From: Cornus controversa
Lineage: Eukaryota > Streptophyta > Magnoliopsida > Cornales > Cornaceae
Direction: 5' to 3'
Length of the DNA stretch: 64,000 nucleotides
Assembly (NCBI GenBank): GCA_026545225.1
Contig: CM048845.1
Coordinates: 63,203,033 to 63,267,032 of the forward strand
Below are positions 1 to 11,400 of this stretch, one piece after another. Below the pieces are notes generated by a model. The model saw only the letters and a program-made list of their open reading frames with translations. It searched no databases and was not told the origin of the DNA. Position 1 is the stretch's first letter. Every line of letters starts with the position of its first letter. The position numbers were made by a program, and so were the translations under genes.

Positions 1-474
1 TATAAAGAATCATCAACAAGACTATTCTAGATCAAGCTTCTTCAGCCCTTGATAAAAAATTCTCATTGTCTTTCTTCAATAACAAACACTTGAAGAGGAC
101 TCTCAACAACCCGATTTAAGATCAAGCTCCAGTTGCCCTTGAATACAGAAAAATCAGAAGACTCTAAAAGAAAGCTGAAATTCTGCAGGATTCTTTATTC
201 AAAATCCAAAGCTCCAAAACATCTAAACGCTAAAGGAGAATAACAACAAGCACATCATCCATGTGTCGTTCTTTACCAAAGTTTCAATCAAATTCAAGAT
301 TAAGCTCCAGCAGCCCTTGAATCTAGATCATCAAGGAGATCGAATCAGAGAAATTTATCTTTCTTTTGTAAAGATCCATAGAGATTTGTAACCCATCTTT
401 CTTGAAATTAATATATGTGATATATTTGTTCACATATTTTGATCTTATTCGCAGACTTGAAATTTGTGTGTACA
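1..474 (+). repeat. 3' part of the 5' LTR of element A
   Basis: Matches 23270-23744 along its length, including the shared phrases around AAGCTTCTTCAGCCC and the end GTGTGTACA. The LTR ends at 474 with ACA. The following bases (475-500, TGACACGGCCAGTGGGAC) sit where the primer-binding region of such Gypsy elements lies. Confidence 0.82.
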
Positions 475-479
475 AATTT

Positions 480-2900
480 CTGACACGGCCAGTGGGACCA
501 TCTCTGCCTCTCATCTCTATCTCCTACATCATACATCCCAAACTCCATTTGTCAGAATCTATGGTTCCTCCCAAGGTTCTGACTAAAACAAGAAAACCTC
601 AAAAGACATCGCTGCTCCATTGGCCAACATAAAAGCTGCTACAAGTAGTGGCAAGAACACTAGGAATCAAGTGCTAGCAGTACCTCAGCAGGTCCTATGA
701 CGCGTAGCAAGACCAAAGCAATTGCTTCGCTCAAGAATCAGCAAGATTTGGTAAAAACCAATCCTGCTAAAATAATGGATGTGAAAACTAAACATGTTAA
801 CACCATTGATCCTAAGGGGGCAAAGAATCTTGATATTATTTTAGAAAATTCAGCGCCACCATATTCACCCCACTCCGTCTCTGACGCCAACTTTAGCATT
901 GGTTCGCTTTCGACATCGTTACTTGAGATTTAAGAACAATCGGTCACTTCAATTAATGTTGGCCCTCAAGGACTTTCCTATTAGAATGTTGTCGTAACTA
1001 GGATTAATAGAACAACCTCAGTGGAAGATCAACTTATAGTGATGGCGTGCGCAATCAAAAACCTCATAAAAACTGTTGAAGAGAAAAACTTGCATATCGT
1101 CGTGCTAATGAATAAACTTGAAATTCAAAATTCTGATGGGTCAACACAATTGCCTTTGATACTTCAAATTCAGCCATGCAAGGTGCCCAATCAAAATATC
1201 GTCATCACACATTTGCGTCAAGACATGTGGTTGACAAAACTAACTGTGTTTTGCCCATTGCTTCACTATCTGTCTAACAATTGCAAGATATAATAACAAA
1301 CATAATCTGAGCACAGTACGGCGGTGGCCCTCAAATCGCTCTCATGTACTCAAACCCTACACTGAAAGAATTGACAGTTTAAAAATGTTTGCGGGGTATC
1401 AACTGCCAAATTTTTAACAATTTGATGGAAGAGGCAATCCCAAATAACATGTTACACACTTTATGGAGACCTATAATAACGCTGGCACCAAAGGGGATCT
1501 CTTAGTTAAGCAATTTGTTCATTCCGTCAAAGGGAATGCATTTGATTAGTACAGAGACCTCAAAGCTCAGAGTATTGACTATTGGGAGCAGATGGAGCAA
1601 GAGTTTTCAACCGTTTCTATAGTACTTGCAGAATAGTAAGCATGCTAGAACTCACTAATACTAAACAAATGAAGGACGAGCTTGTGGTCGACTATATCAA
1701 CCGTTGGCAAGTTCTAAGTCTTGATTGTAAGTATTGTCTTTCTAAAGTCTCAGTAGTCGAAATGTGTATGCAAGGAATGCACTGGGAGATTCCTTACATT
1801 CTACATGGAATCAAGTCTCATACATTTGAAGAATTGGTTACTCATACCCATGATATGGAGCTCAGCATAACAAGTCATGGTGCAAAGGCTTTTGCGTTTC
1901 CCAATATGTCTGACAACTATTTTAAAGATGAAGGGGTTGAGTCTGAAGAGGAAGATGAAATACTTCCTAACTCGGACGATGAAATAGATACATCTTATGT
2001 TACAAGCATTATCTCTAAAGACTTGTATCAAGAAACACATCGTGTTCTTTCAGTGACTTCATCTGGTGGTTCTCAATTAAATAAGGCATTAAGTCAAGAA
2101 AACCTTGATAGAAGGCTGAACAAACAGGGGGCAAACCTTTCATACAAAGCTCATTCCCAGCTCTCTTATATGAAATACCTTTGGCATGGGGGCAAAATTC
2201 ACGCCTGTCCTTTAAAAAGGCCTACATATTTTCTCAAACTTCAAAATAAGAAAATAGTCTCAAGAAAGGAACAAGAAAATTGAAGACATAACCAAAGTGA
2301 CAAATCGCAAGGATTTGCATCAACGAAGCATTATAAAGGTAATGTTTCAAACGACTTCATGTAAGAGAGTTCAGAATACTGTGCTTACTTGGAGGCCAAA
2401 GAAGAATGCTCAAGAAGAGAATGGTTCTAAAAAGATCTTTGAAGAATCAGTGTTTGCAAATATACAAATGGCAGCTCGAGTAATTCCTTCCCAACATGTC
2501 CTCAACAAACACCAAGGTAAGAGTCTGAAACTACAAAATGAGGAACAAGAACAAAATCATCTACAATTCCAGATGGAATGAGAGGCTCAAAAAATCAAAA
2601 GACTAGAGGAAGGAAAAGTGTGGGGACAAAAGCCCGAAGATACTGTCTGGATAGAATCTCGCAGTGGAATGAAATCATATTGGGTGAGATTTAATCTTCC
2701 TACATGAACCATGACGAATGAAATACCTCTTCCTTCTGGGTGGGGAGACGAGTTTGAATAAGATGTTTCCTCTCAAATACAAGGAAAGTATAATGAATAA
2801 ACAAAGAAAGAAGGAAATCTCCAAATTGACGCCGAGTTGGTTTACACCTTTCAACATAAGCTTGGACTATCTCTTGAGTTTTGCAAAGTTAAAGACTAAT
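480..2900 (+). pseudogene. gag-like remnant of Gypsy element A
   Basis: Plus-strand coding stretches in this interval resemble plant Gypsy gag. A lysine- and serine-rich start (697-933) is followed by a helical segment (1021-1293), then a retrotransposon-gag-type core (1582-2283) with a conserved run around VDYINRW, EMCMQGMHW and FEELVTHTHDMELS. An acidic and then basic C-terminal part follows. The last recognisable coding is near 2640-2890. Gag forms the particle that packages element RNA; here it is a fossil with many breaks. No pol domain follows it. Confidence 0.72.
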
Positions 2901-2914
2901 TAAAGCTAAAGTAC

Positions 2915-3120
2915 TCCCCGATATGAGCCTAAACTATCGATGACACTCCTTGACACGAGTATAAACTGTCTACTAAAAAAAACACTCATTGACATGAGTA
3001 TAAATTGTCTGCATGAAAAAAAATCAAAAACTCCTTGACATGAGTTTAAACTGTCTCTGGAAAAAAAGATCAAGCATTCCTTAATATGAGTATAAACTAT
3101 CTTCACAAAAAAAAAAAATT
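2915..3120 (+). repeat. Tandem repeat 1 of element A, unit about 33 bp
   Basis: About six degenerate copies of a unit built around TTGACATGAGTATAAACTGTC, separated by A-rich runs. It lies in the untranslated part of element A after gag. Such hypervariable arrays are common in the 3' untranslated part of plant Gypsy elements. Confidence 0.75.
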
Positions 3121-3214
3121 AAACTATGTGATGACTTGATCCCTATTCAAGGTACGTAAGCATCTTGGAGGATTGTTCCAAGTTCAGTAGACCTAGCAAA
3201 AAAATTTTCTAACC

Positions 3215-3440
3215 TATCATTGAGATATTGCTGATGTCTGCCGTGCTATGGTGACTTGGCATGCCGCCAAGATATTGATGATGTCTGTCGCACCTAGGTG
3301 ACTTGGCCTGCAGCCGAAATATTGACGATGTTTGTCGTGCCGTGGTGACAACTTGACTCATCGCCAAAATATGTTAAAAGTGTTTGTTGCACTGTGGCAA
3401 CTTGACGTGCCGTGAAGATATTAAAAGCACTCGTCACGCA
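3215..3440 (+). repeat. Tandem repeat 2 of element A, unit about 65 bp
   Basis: About three to four degenerate copies of a unit with GATATTGATGATGTCTGTCG and TGGTGACTTGGC. Sequence is unrelated to the array just before it. Confidence 0.7.
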
Positions 3441-3644
3441 ATGTTAATTTGAGCCATGGGGCAAAACAACCAACCAGTGGGGTTCTTACATTCAGTGTAG
3501 TTCCTTTCTCCTTGACATTGTTCTCTCGTTCTAAAATGGTTACGGTGTTTGCCTTGAAGTTTTTGAAGAAAACCATGATTGGCAAAAGTCAAAGGTTGTT
3601 TACCTGACAAGAAAAAAAAAAGGTGAGAGAAATTTAACAAAAAA

Positions 3645-3890
3645 AAGTGTTCCAAAGGAGCTAAGTGACCACGAAGGGCACTAAGGGACCCTGAAGGGAC
3701 AATAAGGTGTTTCAAAGAAACCAAGTGATCCCGAAGGGCACTAAGGGACCCGGAACAGACGATAAGGTGTTCCAATGGAACTAAGTGACCTCGAAAGGCA
3801 CTAAGGGATGCCGAAGGGAAGATAAAGTGACCCCGAAGGGACGATAAAGTGATCCCAAAGGGCACTAAGGGACCCTGAAGGGATTAATGA
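3645..3890 (+). repeat. Tandem repeat 3 of element A, GAAGGGA/CTAAGGGACC type
   Basis: Repeated short phrases CACTAAGGGACCCTGAAGGG and AAGTGACCCCGAAGGG alternate with AAGGTGTTCCAAAG. The long open frame on the other strand here is a by-product of the repeat. Confidence 0.7.
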
Positions 3891-4254
3891 ATGGCGTTTG
3901 GAACTCCATATCTAAGATAAGCGATTTAACTTGCAAGAATCGACAAATGAAAAAAAATTAAAACTTGTCAAGAAAAGAGTTGAGTGACTCACGTAAAGTT
4001 ATCTTCCTCAATGAGTTTAATGAATCTGTATGTTATTCAGAGGCAACATAAAACTCAAGCAGAGCCCACAAGTAGAAGCTGATCTTGACAAAAAAAAAAT
4101 CACTTTGAAGTTCAGCCACATTTGTGCTTTGTTTCAAGGGTTTGAAATGCAGAAAGTGGTGTAGGAGAGATGTTGTGGTGTTGGAAGAACTTTTTATGAA
4201 ACCTCAAGTTCGAAATCTTTAAGCAGCAAGAAAATCATTATTTTTTGTTAGGCG
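3891..4254. other. Unassigned internal sequence of element A
   Basis: No coding or clear repeat seen. It lies between two repeat tracts of the same element and is best read as its 3' untranslated region. Confidence 0.5.
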
Positions 4255-4442
4255 ACAAAAAAAAAGAAAAGAACAACAGACAGAAAGAGAAAAGAAAGAA
4301 ATAAGAGAAAAAGAAAAAAAAAAAGAACAAAGAAAGATAAAGAAAGAAGGAAAAAAAAAAGGAAAAAAAAGAGAAAGAAGACACGACGTAGAAAGAAAGG
4401 AAGGAAAAAAAGAAGTCGATAAAAAAAATTAAAAAGAGAGAA
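4255..4442 (+). repeat. Purine-only tract of element A
   Basis: Nearly 190 bases of almost pure A and G (AAAGAAAGAGAAAAGA type). It generates a phenylalanine- and serine-rich open frame on the other strand that is not a gene. It could act as a spare polypurine tract, but the true one before the last LTR is near 22751. Confidence 0.7.
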
Positions 4443-4484
4443 AAGTCAGGTGAGACTATTGAAAAGTGAGTATTATCAAATCGG

Positions 4485-4690
4485 AACAAGCAATCAAGCA
4501 AGCTCAGCATGGAGTGGACAAGCCAGACAACAAGAAGGAGATAAGTGATTGTACACCAAGTAAGACTATTGAAAAGTCAGCGTGGGTATTATCAATCGGG
4601 CCAAGCAATCAAGCAAGCCTAGCATGGGTATTATCAATTGGATCAAGCATGCTAGCGGGCCAAGCAATCAAGCAAGTGAATCGTTGAATA
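4485..4690 (+). repeat. Tandem repeat 4 of element A (CAATCAAGCAAG type)
   Basis: The phrases AGCAATCAAGCAAGC and GTATTATCAATCGG recur about three to four times. The element resumes on the far side of the nested insertion at 22222. Confidence 0.65.
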
Positions 4691-4721
4691 GGAACCAGTG
4701 CAGGGAGCGGTGGTCGTGTAA

Positions 4722-4726
4722 TACCT
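4722..4726. repeat. Target-site duplication GGTCG, left copy
   Basis: GGTCG here and again at 22222-22226, flanking the composite insertion 4727-22221 in element A. Confidence 0.65.
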
Positions 4727-5354
4727 CACTCTAACATATAGTATGATATTGTTCGCTTTGGGCCTAAGCTCATTTTGCTCTTAGGTTTTGTCCTGAAATG
4801 CCTCATACCATTTGAAGAGAACATAGTACATATAAGCACATCCTCTTTTCCACACCTAGGCGATGTGGGATTGAGCACCCTGTACCCTGTCAGTGTGTTA
4901 GCTTAGCCCAGTGTCTGTCTTCGCACCCGCCCACTAACACCCGTCCATAAGGGTAACCCAAGAGAAAAATTGTGCGGGCTCGGGCCCAAAGTGGATAATA
5001 TCATACCATGTGTTGGAGAGGGGTATTAAAGTTGGTATCAAAGCCTGAATCCAGCCGAAAGTGTGCCGATGAGGACGTCGGGCCTCGTAGGGGGTTGGAT
5101 AGTAGTAACCCATTTGGACGGGTGTGAGTGGGCAGGTGCGAAGACAGACACTAGGCTGAGCTACCACACTGACAGGGTACAAGGTGCTTAATCCCACATC
5201 ACCAAGGTTTGGAGAAGTGGATGTACTTATATGTAGTATGCTCTCTTCAAATGGTATGAGGTATTTTGGGGTAAAACCCAAGAGCAAAACTGTGAGGGCT
5301 CGGGCCCAAATCGGACAATATCATACAATGTGTTGGAGCGGGGTATTATAGTAA
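4727..5354. mobile_element. Rearranged TRIM cluster at the edge of the composite insertion
   Basis: Three TRIM LTR pieces in two orientations. 4727-4950 is a minus-strand LTR beginning TGTAATACC. 4951-5030 is the 3' part of a plus-strand LTR ending in GGGTATTAAA. An internal domain of about 69 bases follows (5031-5099), with a primer-binding site TTGGTATCAAAGCC and a G-run before the next LTR. 5100-5350 is a near full plus-strand LTR. TRIMs are tiny LTR elements without coding capacity, moved by proteins of other elements. The same family forms the array at 32365-33549. The inverted arrangement suggests rearrangement after insertion (inference). Confidence 0.78.
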
Positions 5355-7497
5355 TGAAATACCCCCCACAAAATTTCGCGCATAAGGTGACCAGTCTCAT
5401 ACACAAAACCTGTGAAATACATACAACTGGTAACAACAAGCATAAAATACAAAAGATATAATGAACAATTTTTTGAAAGTAGAATAGAAAGTTCATCTTA
5501 ATTAAAATAATCACTAAATAAGCACGTGTATGTCCGGTAATACAATTTGAAAATCCCGTAACCCAAGGACCCCTTAACCACAAAGACCAAGAGTTTTTAA
5601 TTCTAAATTAATACCAACAATCAAAGTCTTAAAAGTTCATAGTCTGACTCTTAAAGAGGATAAGTTCCTACCCTGTAACAGATGATATGAGACAGCTGCT
5701 ACAACCAAACCCTAAAACTCTATTTTCGCGATGGAACCTGTTTGGGACCTAAAATATTAACAAAGTGGGTTAAACTCATGAGCAAGTTCTATCTACTACA
5801 TCCCAATCAGAGAACCAATATACATACCTTCAGTATAAGGGACACAAAAAAAATTCATAGATTTAACATACAAGTCATTCTTGTATCCAGTTTCATGTTT
5901 CCAAAACAACATTCATTATTTATAATGTTCCACCCAAATTCTTATTATGCAAAAGTGAACATATTCTTTAAGTTCAAAAGAAATAAAACATAAACATGTA
6001 TAATATCAAGTTTAAGCAATTCTGACATGCCACCATTTTTATCCTTTGATACTTTAATAGGTATAGGTATAAACATACTGGTCATTCCCTATTTAGTTCA
6101 TGTTTTCATAAATAAATAAAAAAAATCATCTTATACATTGTCCCAACAAACCCTTATCATTTTGCAATGAACACATTCTTTAAGTTCAAAATAAAGAAGC
6201 ATATGCATGCATTTTATTAAATCTAGGCAATCCTGACATGCCAAATATAATGTATAGATACCTTATTAAGTATTGGCGATCTTGACAAGCATAACAATTC
6301 TGACATGCCAAATATAATGTACAGAAACCTTATTAGGTAGTGGCGTTCCTGACACGCTTGACAATCCTGACATGCCAAATATGATATATAGATACCATAT
6401 TAGGTATTGGTGATCCTGACATGCCTCGCAATCTTGACATGCCAAACATGAAGTATAGATGCCTTATTAGGTATTGGCAATCCTGACATGCCTGACAATC
6501 TTGATATGCCAAATATGATGTATAGATACCTTATTAGGTATTGGCGATCCTGACACGCCTAGCAATCCTGACATGCCAAATATGATGTATAGATACCTTA
6601 TTAGGTATTGGCAATCCTGACACGCCTGGGCAATTCTTACATGCCTTCCAAACCAACTTATAACATGAATAAGAAATGGTGCATAATTATTGAAAATGCA
6701 CAAGACATAAGGATTTAAATTGTCGGATATCCGATCATCACAAAGAGATAACTCATTCACAAAATAAACTATACCAAATGTATCATGGATAAATATAACT
6801 TCAAGGAGAGAACAGCTAAAATAAAATAAAATAACATAATCATTCATTATAAGAGCAAATACACATCCAAGCCTCCAATGTATCCAAATCTTCTAGGGAG
6901 TCTAAACCTAACTCTAATCTAGGTTTTTGAGCCTATTCTGCTTCTAAGAACCCTATTTAATCATTCTGGAATTTTTTGAAATTTGCAGGAATTTTTAAAA
7001 TATTTTTCCAGTAAAAAGAAAATAAAACGTAGTTTGAGGCATACTTTTACAACTGATACAGCCACAAGGAAAACTCATTTTCACTTGAAATTAAAAATCA
7101 GGTGTAATTCATTCTTATAAAGTTACCTAAATTTTTCTAGAATTTTTTAAAATTTTAAAATATTTTCTAAAATCAGAGGAGTTGAAAAACCCAATTTTTA
7201 GACACTTTAAAAATCAATTGCACTAAAAGGGGAGCTCATTTCGACATGAAAATTTAAACTTAAGATTATTTAACATCCAAGAAGTTACAGCAAAAATTTG
7301 GAAATTTTTGGAAGCATTAAGTATTTTTTTTTAAAATAATTTTTTCAAAATTTCAACCCCAGCCTGCGCGCACTGTTCATATGCACAGGCAGCCCCTTTT
7401 CGACCATTTTTTGGCCTCCGTTCGACCCAAATTTTATACCGATCTTCTCCTCTTATCGTAAGCTATCTATTGGTACCAAAAGCCCCACCAAAAATTA
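5355..7497 (-). mobile_element. Large solo LTR B1, 3' part (minus orientation)
   Basis: Starts TGAAATACCCCCC and runs parallel to 32014-35090 (copy B2) over almost its whole length: the CAAAATTTCGCGCAT start, the ACATCCCAATCAGAGAACC phrase, the GACATGCC minisatellite and the AT-rich stretch after it. The other end of the same copy is 21598-22221. With TG...CA ends, about 3 kb length when intact and no coding, it fits a solo LTR of a Gypsy chromovirus (Tekay/Del lineages have LTRs of this size and similar TGTAATACCCC ends). The lineage call is inference. Confidence 0.7.
6225..6650. repeat. Minisatellite inside LTR B1, unit about 60-64 bp
   Basis: Six or so copies of a unit containing CCTTATTAGGTATTGGC and AATCCTGACATGCCAAATAT. 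The other copy of this LTR has only about three units at 33860-34080, so the array changes length between copies. Confidence 0.8.
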
Positions 7498-8677
7498 TGA
7501 GATATAAATTTATAATTGGCATATTTCGATGATCAAAATCTGATTGATCGAGTTGTAATTTTTGATTCATTCTTTGTATCGACCATCGACATCTTCAAAC
7601 TGACACTCAAGTGCATGGAAGCCGACAAATCAGTTAGAACACCATATAGTACAGGTAAGTATGGTGAGGACACTCTGCACTTTTTAGTGCCGAGCCTATT
7701 TTGAAAAACTAGGGTTTAAATGCAAAATTTAGGGTTTTTCAAAGTAGGACCGGTCCCCAATATTTAGGACCGGTCCAACTTTTCTCGGTAGTTTAGTTTC
7801 TGCAGGTTTTCAAAAATTCCCACCGGTCCTATTTATTCGGCACCGGTCCCACTTAGCCTGTTCCAATAGGAAATAGATTTTGACGGAAATTCTGATTCCT
7901 ATTGGGTTTGAAACTTCTAGGAGAGTTTTATTTTGGTATTCAACTTCTCTTCCAAGTAGAATTAGAACTTCCTTGCCTATATATATGTATTCATATTTTC
8001 TCTAGAAAATAAGCCCTGGAATATTATTTTTAGAGAGAGAAAGTATATACTGTATAATTAGGGTTATATATTTTTAAGAACACACATCCATACTTCACGA
8101 GTGATATTTTGGATGGTGTTCTACTTTTGATTAGCTGCTCAGAGACTGCATCAAATCTATTTGCTGATCAGAACATTGGATTGAAGGTTCTTCGCTTGCT
8201 TGCTTGCTGAGGAAGAAAAGTGACCAGATTGCACTACGAAGGGAACAAAATACTTGCTGAGTATTTTGGTTCTTCCAGTAACCTTTCTGTAAGGGTGGTG
8301 ATGTTAGCCAGAAGTCTGTAGCAGTTGGACGTGTTGTCGCAATCATAAGCCTGTGGTGTTCCGCATCAGATGCATGACAGAGTGAAGAGGGGTGTGAGAC
8401 TGAGACAGAGTCTGTTATACTTTGCTTCATCATAGTGAATTGATTTCCTGAGGCTTGTCGCCTCCCTCTGTGATTTTTCCCGCCTTAGGTTTCCACATAT
8501 ATCTGGTGCATTATTTTCTTTACTTGCACTTTATTTATTTGCTTGCTTTAATTGTTTGATTAATTGGACTTAAAATTGATTTAATTAAAAATTAAGCAAA
8601 CGAGCAAGTGATCCTATTCACCCCCCTCTAGGTTCTAAAATACTTTTCGCAACTGCTTTCGCACCACGCAACTCACA
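7498..8677 (+). repeat. 5' LTR of Copia C1
   Basis: Begins TGAGATATAAATTTATAATT, which parallels the start of the C2 LTR read on the minus strand. It contains the repeated palindrome GGACCGGTCC at 7747-7850, a TATA-like run near 7980, an AGAGAGAAAG stretch, and ends CACCACGCAACTCACA. Its length is 1180 bases against about 1400 for the C2 LTR. Confidence 0.78.
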
Positions 8678-8695
8678 ATTGATATCAGAGCAGTA
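8678..8695 (+). other. Primer-binding site of Copia C1
   Basis: ATTGATATCAGAGCAG directly after the LTR is one base away from the usual TGGTATCAGAGC complement of initiator-methionine tRNA used by Copia elements. Confidence 0.75.
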
Positions 8696-8750
8696 TTCTC
8701 TAATTTGTGAGTAGTTCCTTGCGAAATATTTTGAAAATCAAAATTTATTT

Positions 8751-10607
8751 TTGTTTTCAAAAATCATTATGGAATCTAGTATGAAAGAGGGTGGATCGAT
8801 TCAGCGAACTCCTTTGTTTGATGGTTCAAATTATACTTTCTGGAAGTCTCACATGAAAGCCTTTTTAAAATCTCAAGGAGAGAAAGTTTGGATGGCTGTA
8901 GAGAATGGCTATAAAATTTCTACCACTACCACTGGTGATGGTGATGCTGTTGTGACTGTAAAGAAGGATAAAACAACATGGTCTAATGTTGAGCATGAAG
9001 ATGCTAATAATAACAACAAGGGTTTATATGCTATATTTAATTCTGTTGTTCCTTCTGAATTTGCTAGAATTTCTTCTTGTTCCACTTCGAAAGAAGCATG
9101 GGATATTTTACAGGTAACTCATGAGGGTACCACCAAGGTAAGGAGAAGATGAGATATTTTTTGATTTTTATTCTAGGCTTAATGATATTGTTCAAAGTAG
9201 TGCTAACCTTGGTGAGAAAATTCCTTTTTTTCAGATTATTAGAAAAATCATGAGATCATTACCTGATAGGTTCCAAGCTAAGTTGGAAGCCTTAGATGAG
9301 AGCAGAGATGTAGATTCTATGGAGGTGGCTGAGTTAGTCGGATCAATTCAAACTTTTGAGATAAAATATCCAAAGCTTCAGAAATCAAAAAATTTGGCTT
9401 TAAAAACATCAAAGAGTTCAAAGTCTTCAAGTTTGTCAAATTGTTCAAATTATTCAAAATCTGAAGTTGAAAAAATTGAAAGGTTTGAATATGATTTAGA
9501 TAATGATGTTACACTCCTTGCTAGGAAATTTAGAAAGATTATTGAACCAAAGTTCATCATCCAAAGGTAAGGAAAGGAAAGAGAAAGAAGATGACTCTAA
9601 GGAAATTGAGGTTACTTGTTGGACATGTGGTGGTAAAGGTCATACATCTAATCAATGTCTAAGTCCTAAGAAAAATAGCTTCAGTGCAAAGAAAATTTCA
9701 AATAAGAAAGTTATGAAAGCTATTATTTCTGAGTCTGAATCTTCTAACTCTGATAGTGATTCCTCTGTTGAGAATGATTCTCTTGCTTTTGTTACTTTAT
9801 TGAATGCTGATACTACTAATGATTCTTCTTCTGATGTAAATGAGATAGAGATATACACTAATCTCAGTCAAGTAGGGTCTGATGATTCAAAAGATGAGCA
9901 GTCTGATGTAGAACCATGTGAAAGCAAGCTTCCAGAACTTTTTGAGAAATTACTGGAAAGTTATAATAAAAAATCTGAGAAGGTGAAGCAAGAAAAATCT
10001 GAGAAAGAGACTTTGAAGAAAAAGAATGAAGATCAAGTAAAGTTGATTGAAGAAAGTAAAGCTGAAATTCTGAATCTTCAAGGCAAAGTCAAGTTTCTCG
10101 AAAGCGAGGTAAGTCAAGCTATTTCTTGAGGCTGAATTGAAAAAATCACAAGAGAAATTAATTATTTTTACTTCTGGACAGATTAAGCTTGATAGCATGA
10201 TTAGTGTTGGTAAGCCTGTAGGAGATAAGACTGGATTAGGTATTGTTGGGTCATCATCTAAGGCAAAAGCTATTTTTGTTAAACCCAAGAATTTAATTGT
10301 GTCTGAACCCAAACCTAAGTCTCAAGTTGAGTCTGTGCATGCTAATGTTGTGTCCAATGTGCTTTATTGTTCTTTTTATGGTAAGAATGGACATAGTCAA
10401 CACTATTGCTATAAAAAGAGAAGACATTCTAATTCTGATTTTCATATGCATAATTCTTTTGCTAAGAATAGGGTCATGCTAAAAAGCCACATTATTGGAA
10501 CAAACCCAAAAATTCTCAAGGTAAAAAGAATTCAAATAAAAAGAAGAATGTTTTTGTTTCTCCCCAATTCTTTCCTGATAAATTGCATGTTAAAACTATC
10601 TGGATAA
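8751..10607 (+). pseudogene. Copia gag remnant (C1)
   Basis: Coding pieces at 8751-9152, 9250-9570, 9503-10129 and 10137-10607. The first shows the Copia gag start (FDGSNYTFWKSHMKAFLKSQ, then SKEAWDILQ). The middle has a CCHC zinc knuckle CWTCGGKGHTSNQC near 9613-9660, followed by a serine-rich acidic region and a lysine/glutamate coiled coil. The last has a second finger CSFYGKNGHSQHYC. Two fingers separated by a coiled coil is typical of SIRE-lineage gag. Fossil, with several breaks. Confidence 0.8.
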
Positions 10608-11400
10608 AAAAGGAAGATTTGGAGAAGTTTGTGCCTATTGATACTATGGGATTTATTCCTAATAGGTCTTTGGGTGCAAAACCACCTAACTGAGTCATTA
10701 GGACTTTGATGGTCATGGACTGAGGTTATATTCATTATTTGTTTTTCATTGGACCATATCTTTTAGGTTAGGATATGTTTTGTTTATTTTTAGTAATAAT
10801 CATATGAGATTATGTGAATTATATTTTTCTGAGAAATAATGTGAATTTTTATATTTCTTTTTAATTTCACTTTGATTTGTGAATGCATAATTAGGACACT
10901 TAGTTTGTCAATGAATGGAGTACTTGATTTTATGATCAAAACATTGCTAACCAATATGCTGTATTTATTTCTTTTTAGAGGTAAATCTTCTGAGTCCATA
11001 CAATTTGTGCACTAGTCCAACTTTGAGAGAATTGATTGAAAACTAATGTGAAGTTGACTAGAATATATTGTATGAATAACATTGAAAGTTTAAATGATCA
11101 ATAAAAATAAAAAAATGAATGATGAAAAAAAAATTATTATGTTTTTATTCAGCATGAAAAAAAATGAAAAAAATGAAAATTTGCTGAATATCTAAGACAA
11201 AAGGAAAAGGCTACCTTCGGGATGTGTTCGTAGCTTCCACTACAATGTAAATCTCCAATGAGATATTTTTAAAAAATTAAAGAGTTGTTTTGAGGAAAAT
11301 AGCTGGCTGCCCGTTAGAGTGAAAGCCACCCTCTTAGAAAAAGAAAAAAAAATGAATGAAAGAAAAATAAATGATTGATCATGTAAAGTTATATTTGCTT

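Larger units (their letters stand above)
7498..11400 (+). mobile_element. SIRE-like Copia fossil C1, gag only
   Basis: Inserted into solo LTR B1. LTR 7498-8677, primer-binding site from 8678, gag pieces 8751-10607, then untranslated sequence. The stretch 11200-11340 matches the reverse complement of 28970-29110 in element C2, which proves kinship with C2. No protease, integrase or reverse transcriptase is seen; gag passes directly to 3' sequence. The right end is uncertain; no clean 3' LTR was found. A GGACCGGTCC-bearing stretch at 11820-11970 resembles part of the LTR and may be its decayed remnant. Broken, with many breaks. Confidence 0.7.

Noticed and set aside
3434-3865. Minus-strand 143-codon open frame
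   Set aside because: Made of the complement of tandem repeat 3 of element A (repeated SLSALR phrases); no domain.
2915-3890. Regular repeats that might be taken for a CRISPR array
   Set aside because: Units are degenerate and directly adjacent, without conserved repeats and unique spacers, in a plant genome.
4238-4510. Minus-strand phenylalanine/serine-rich open frame that looks like a membrane protein
   Set aside because: It is the complement of a purine-only tract.
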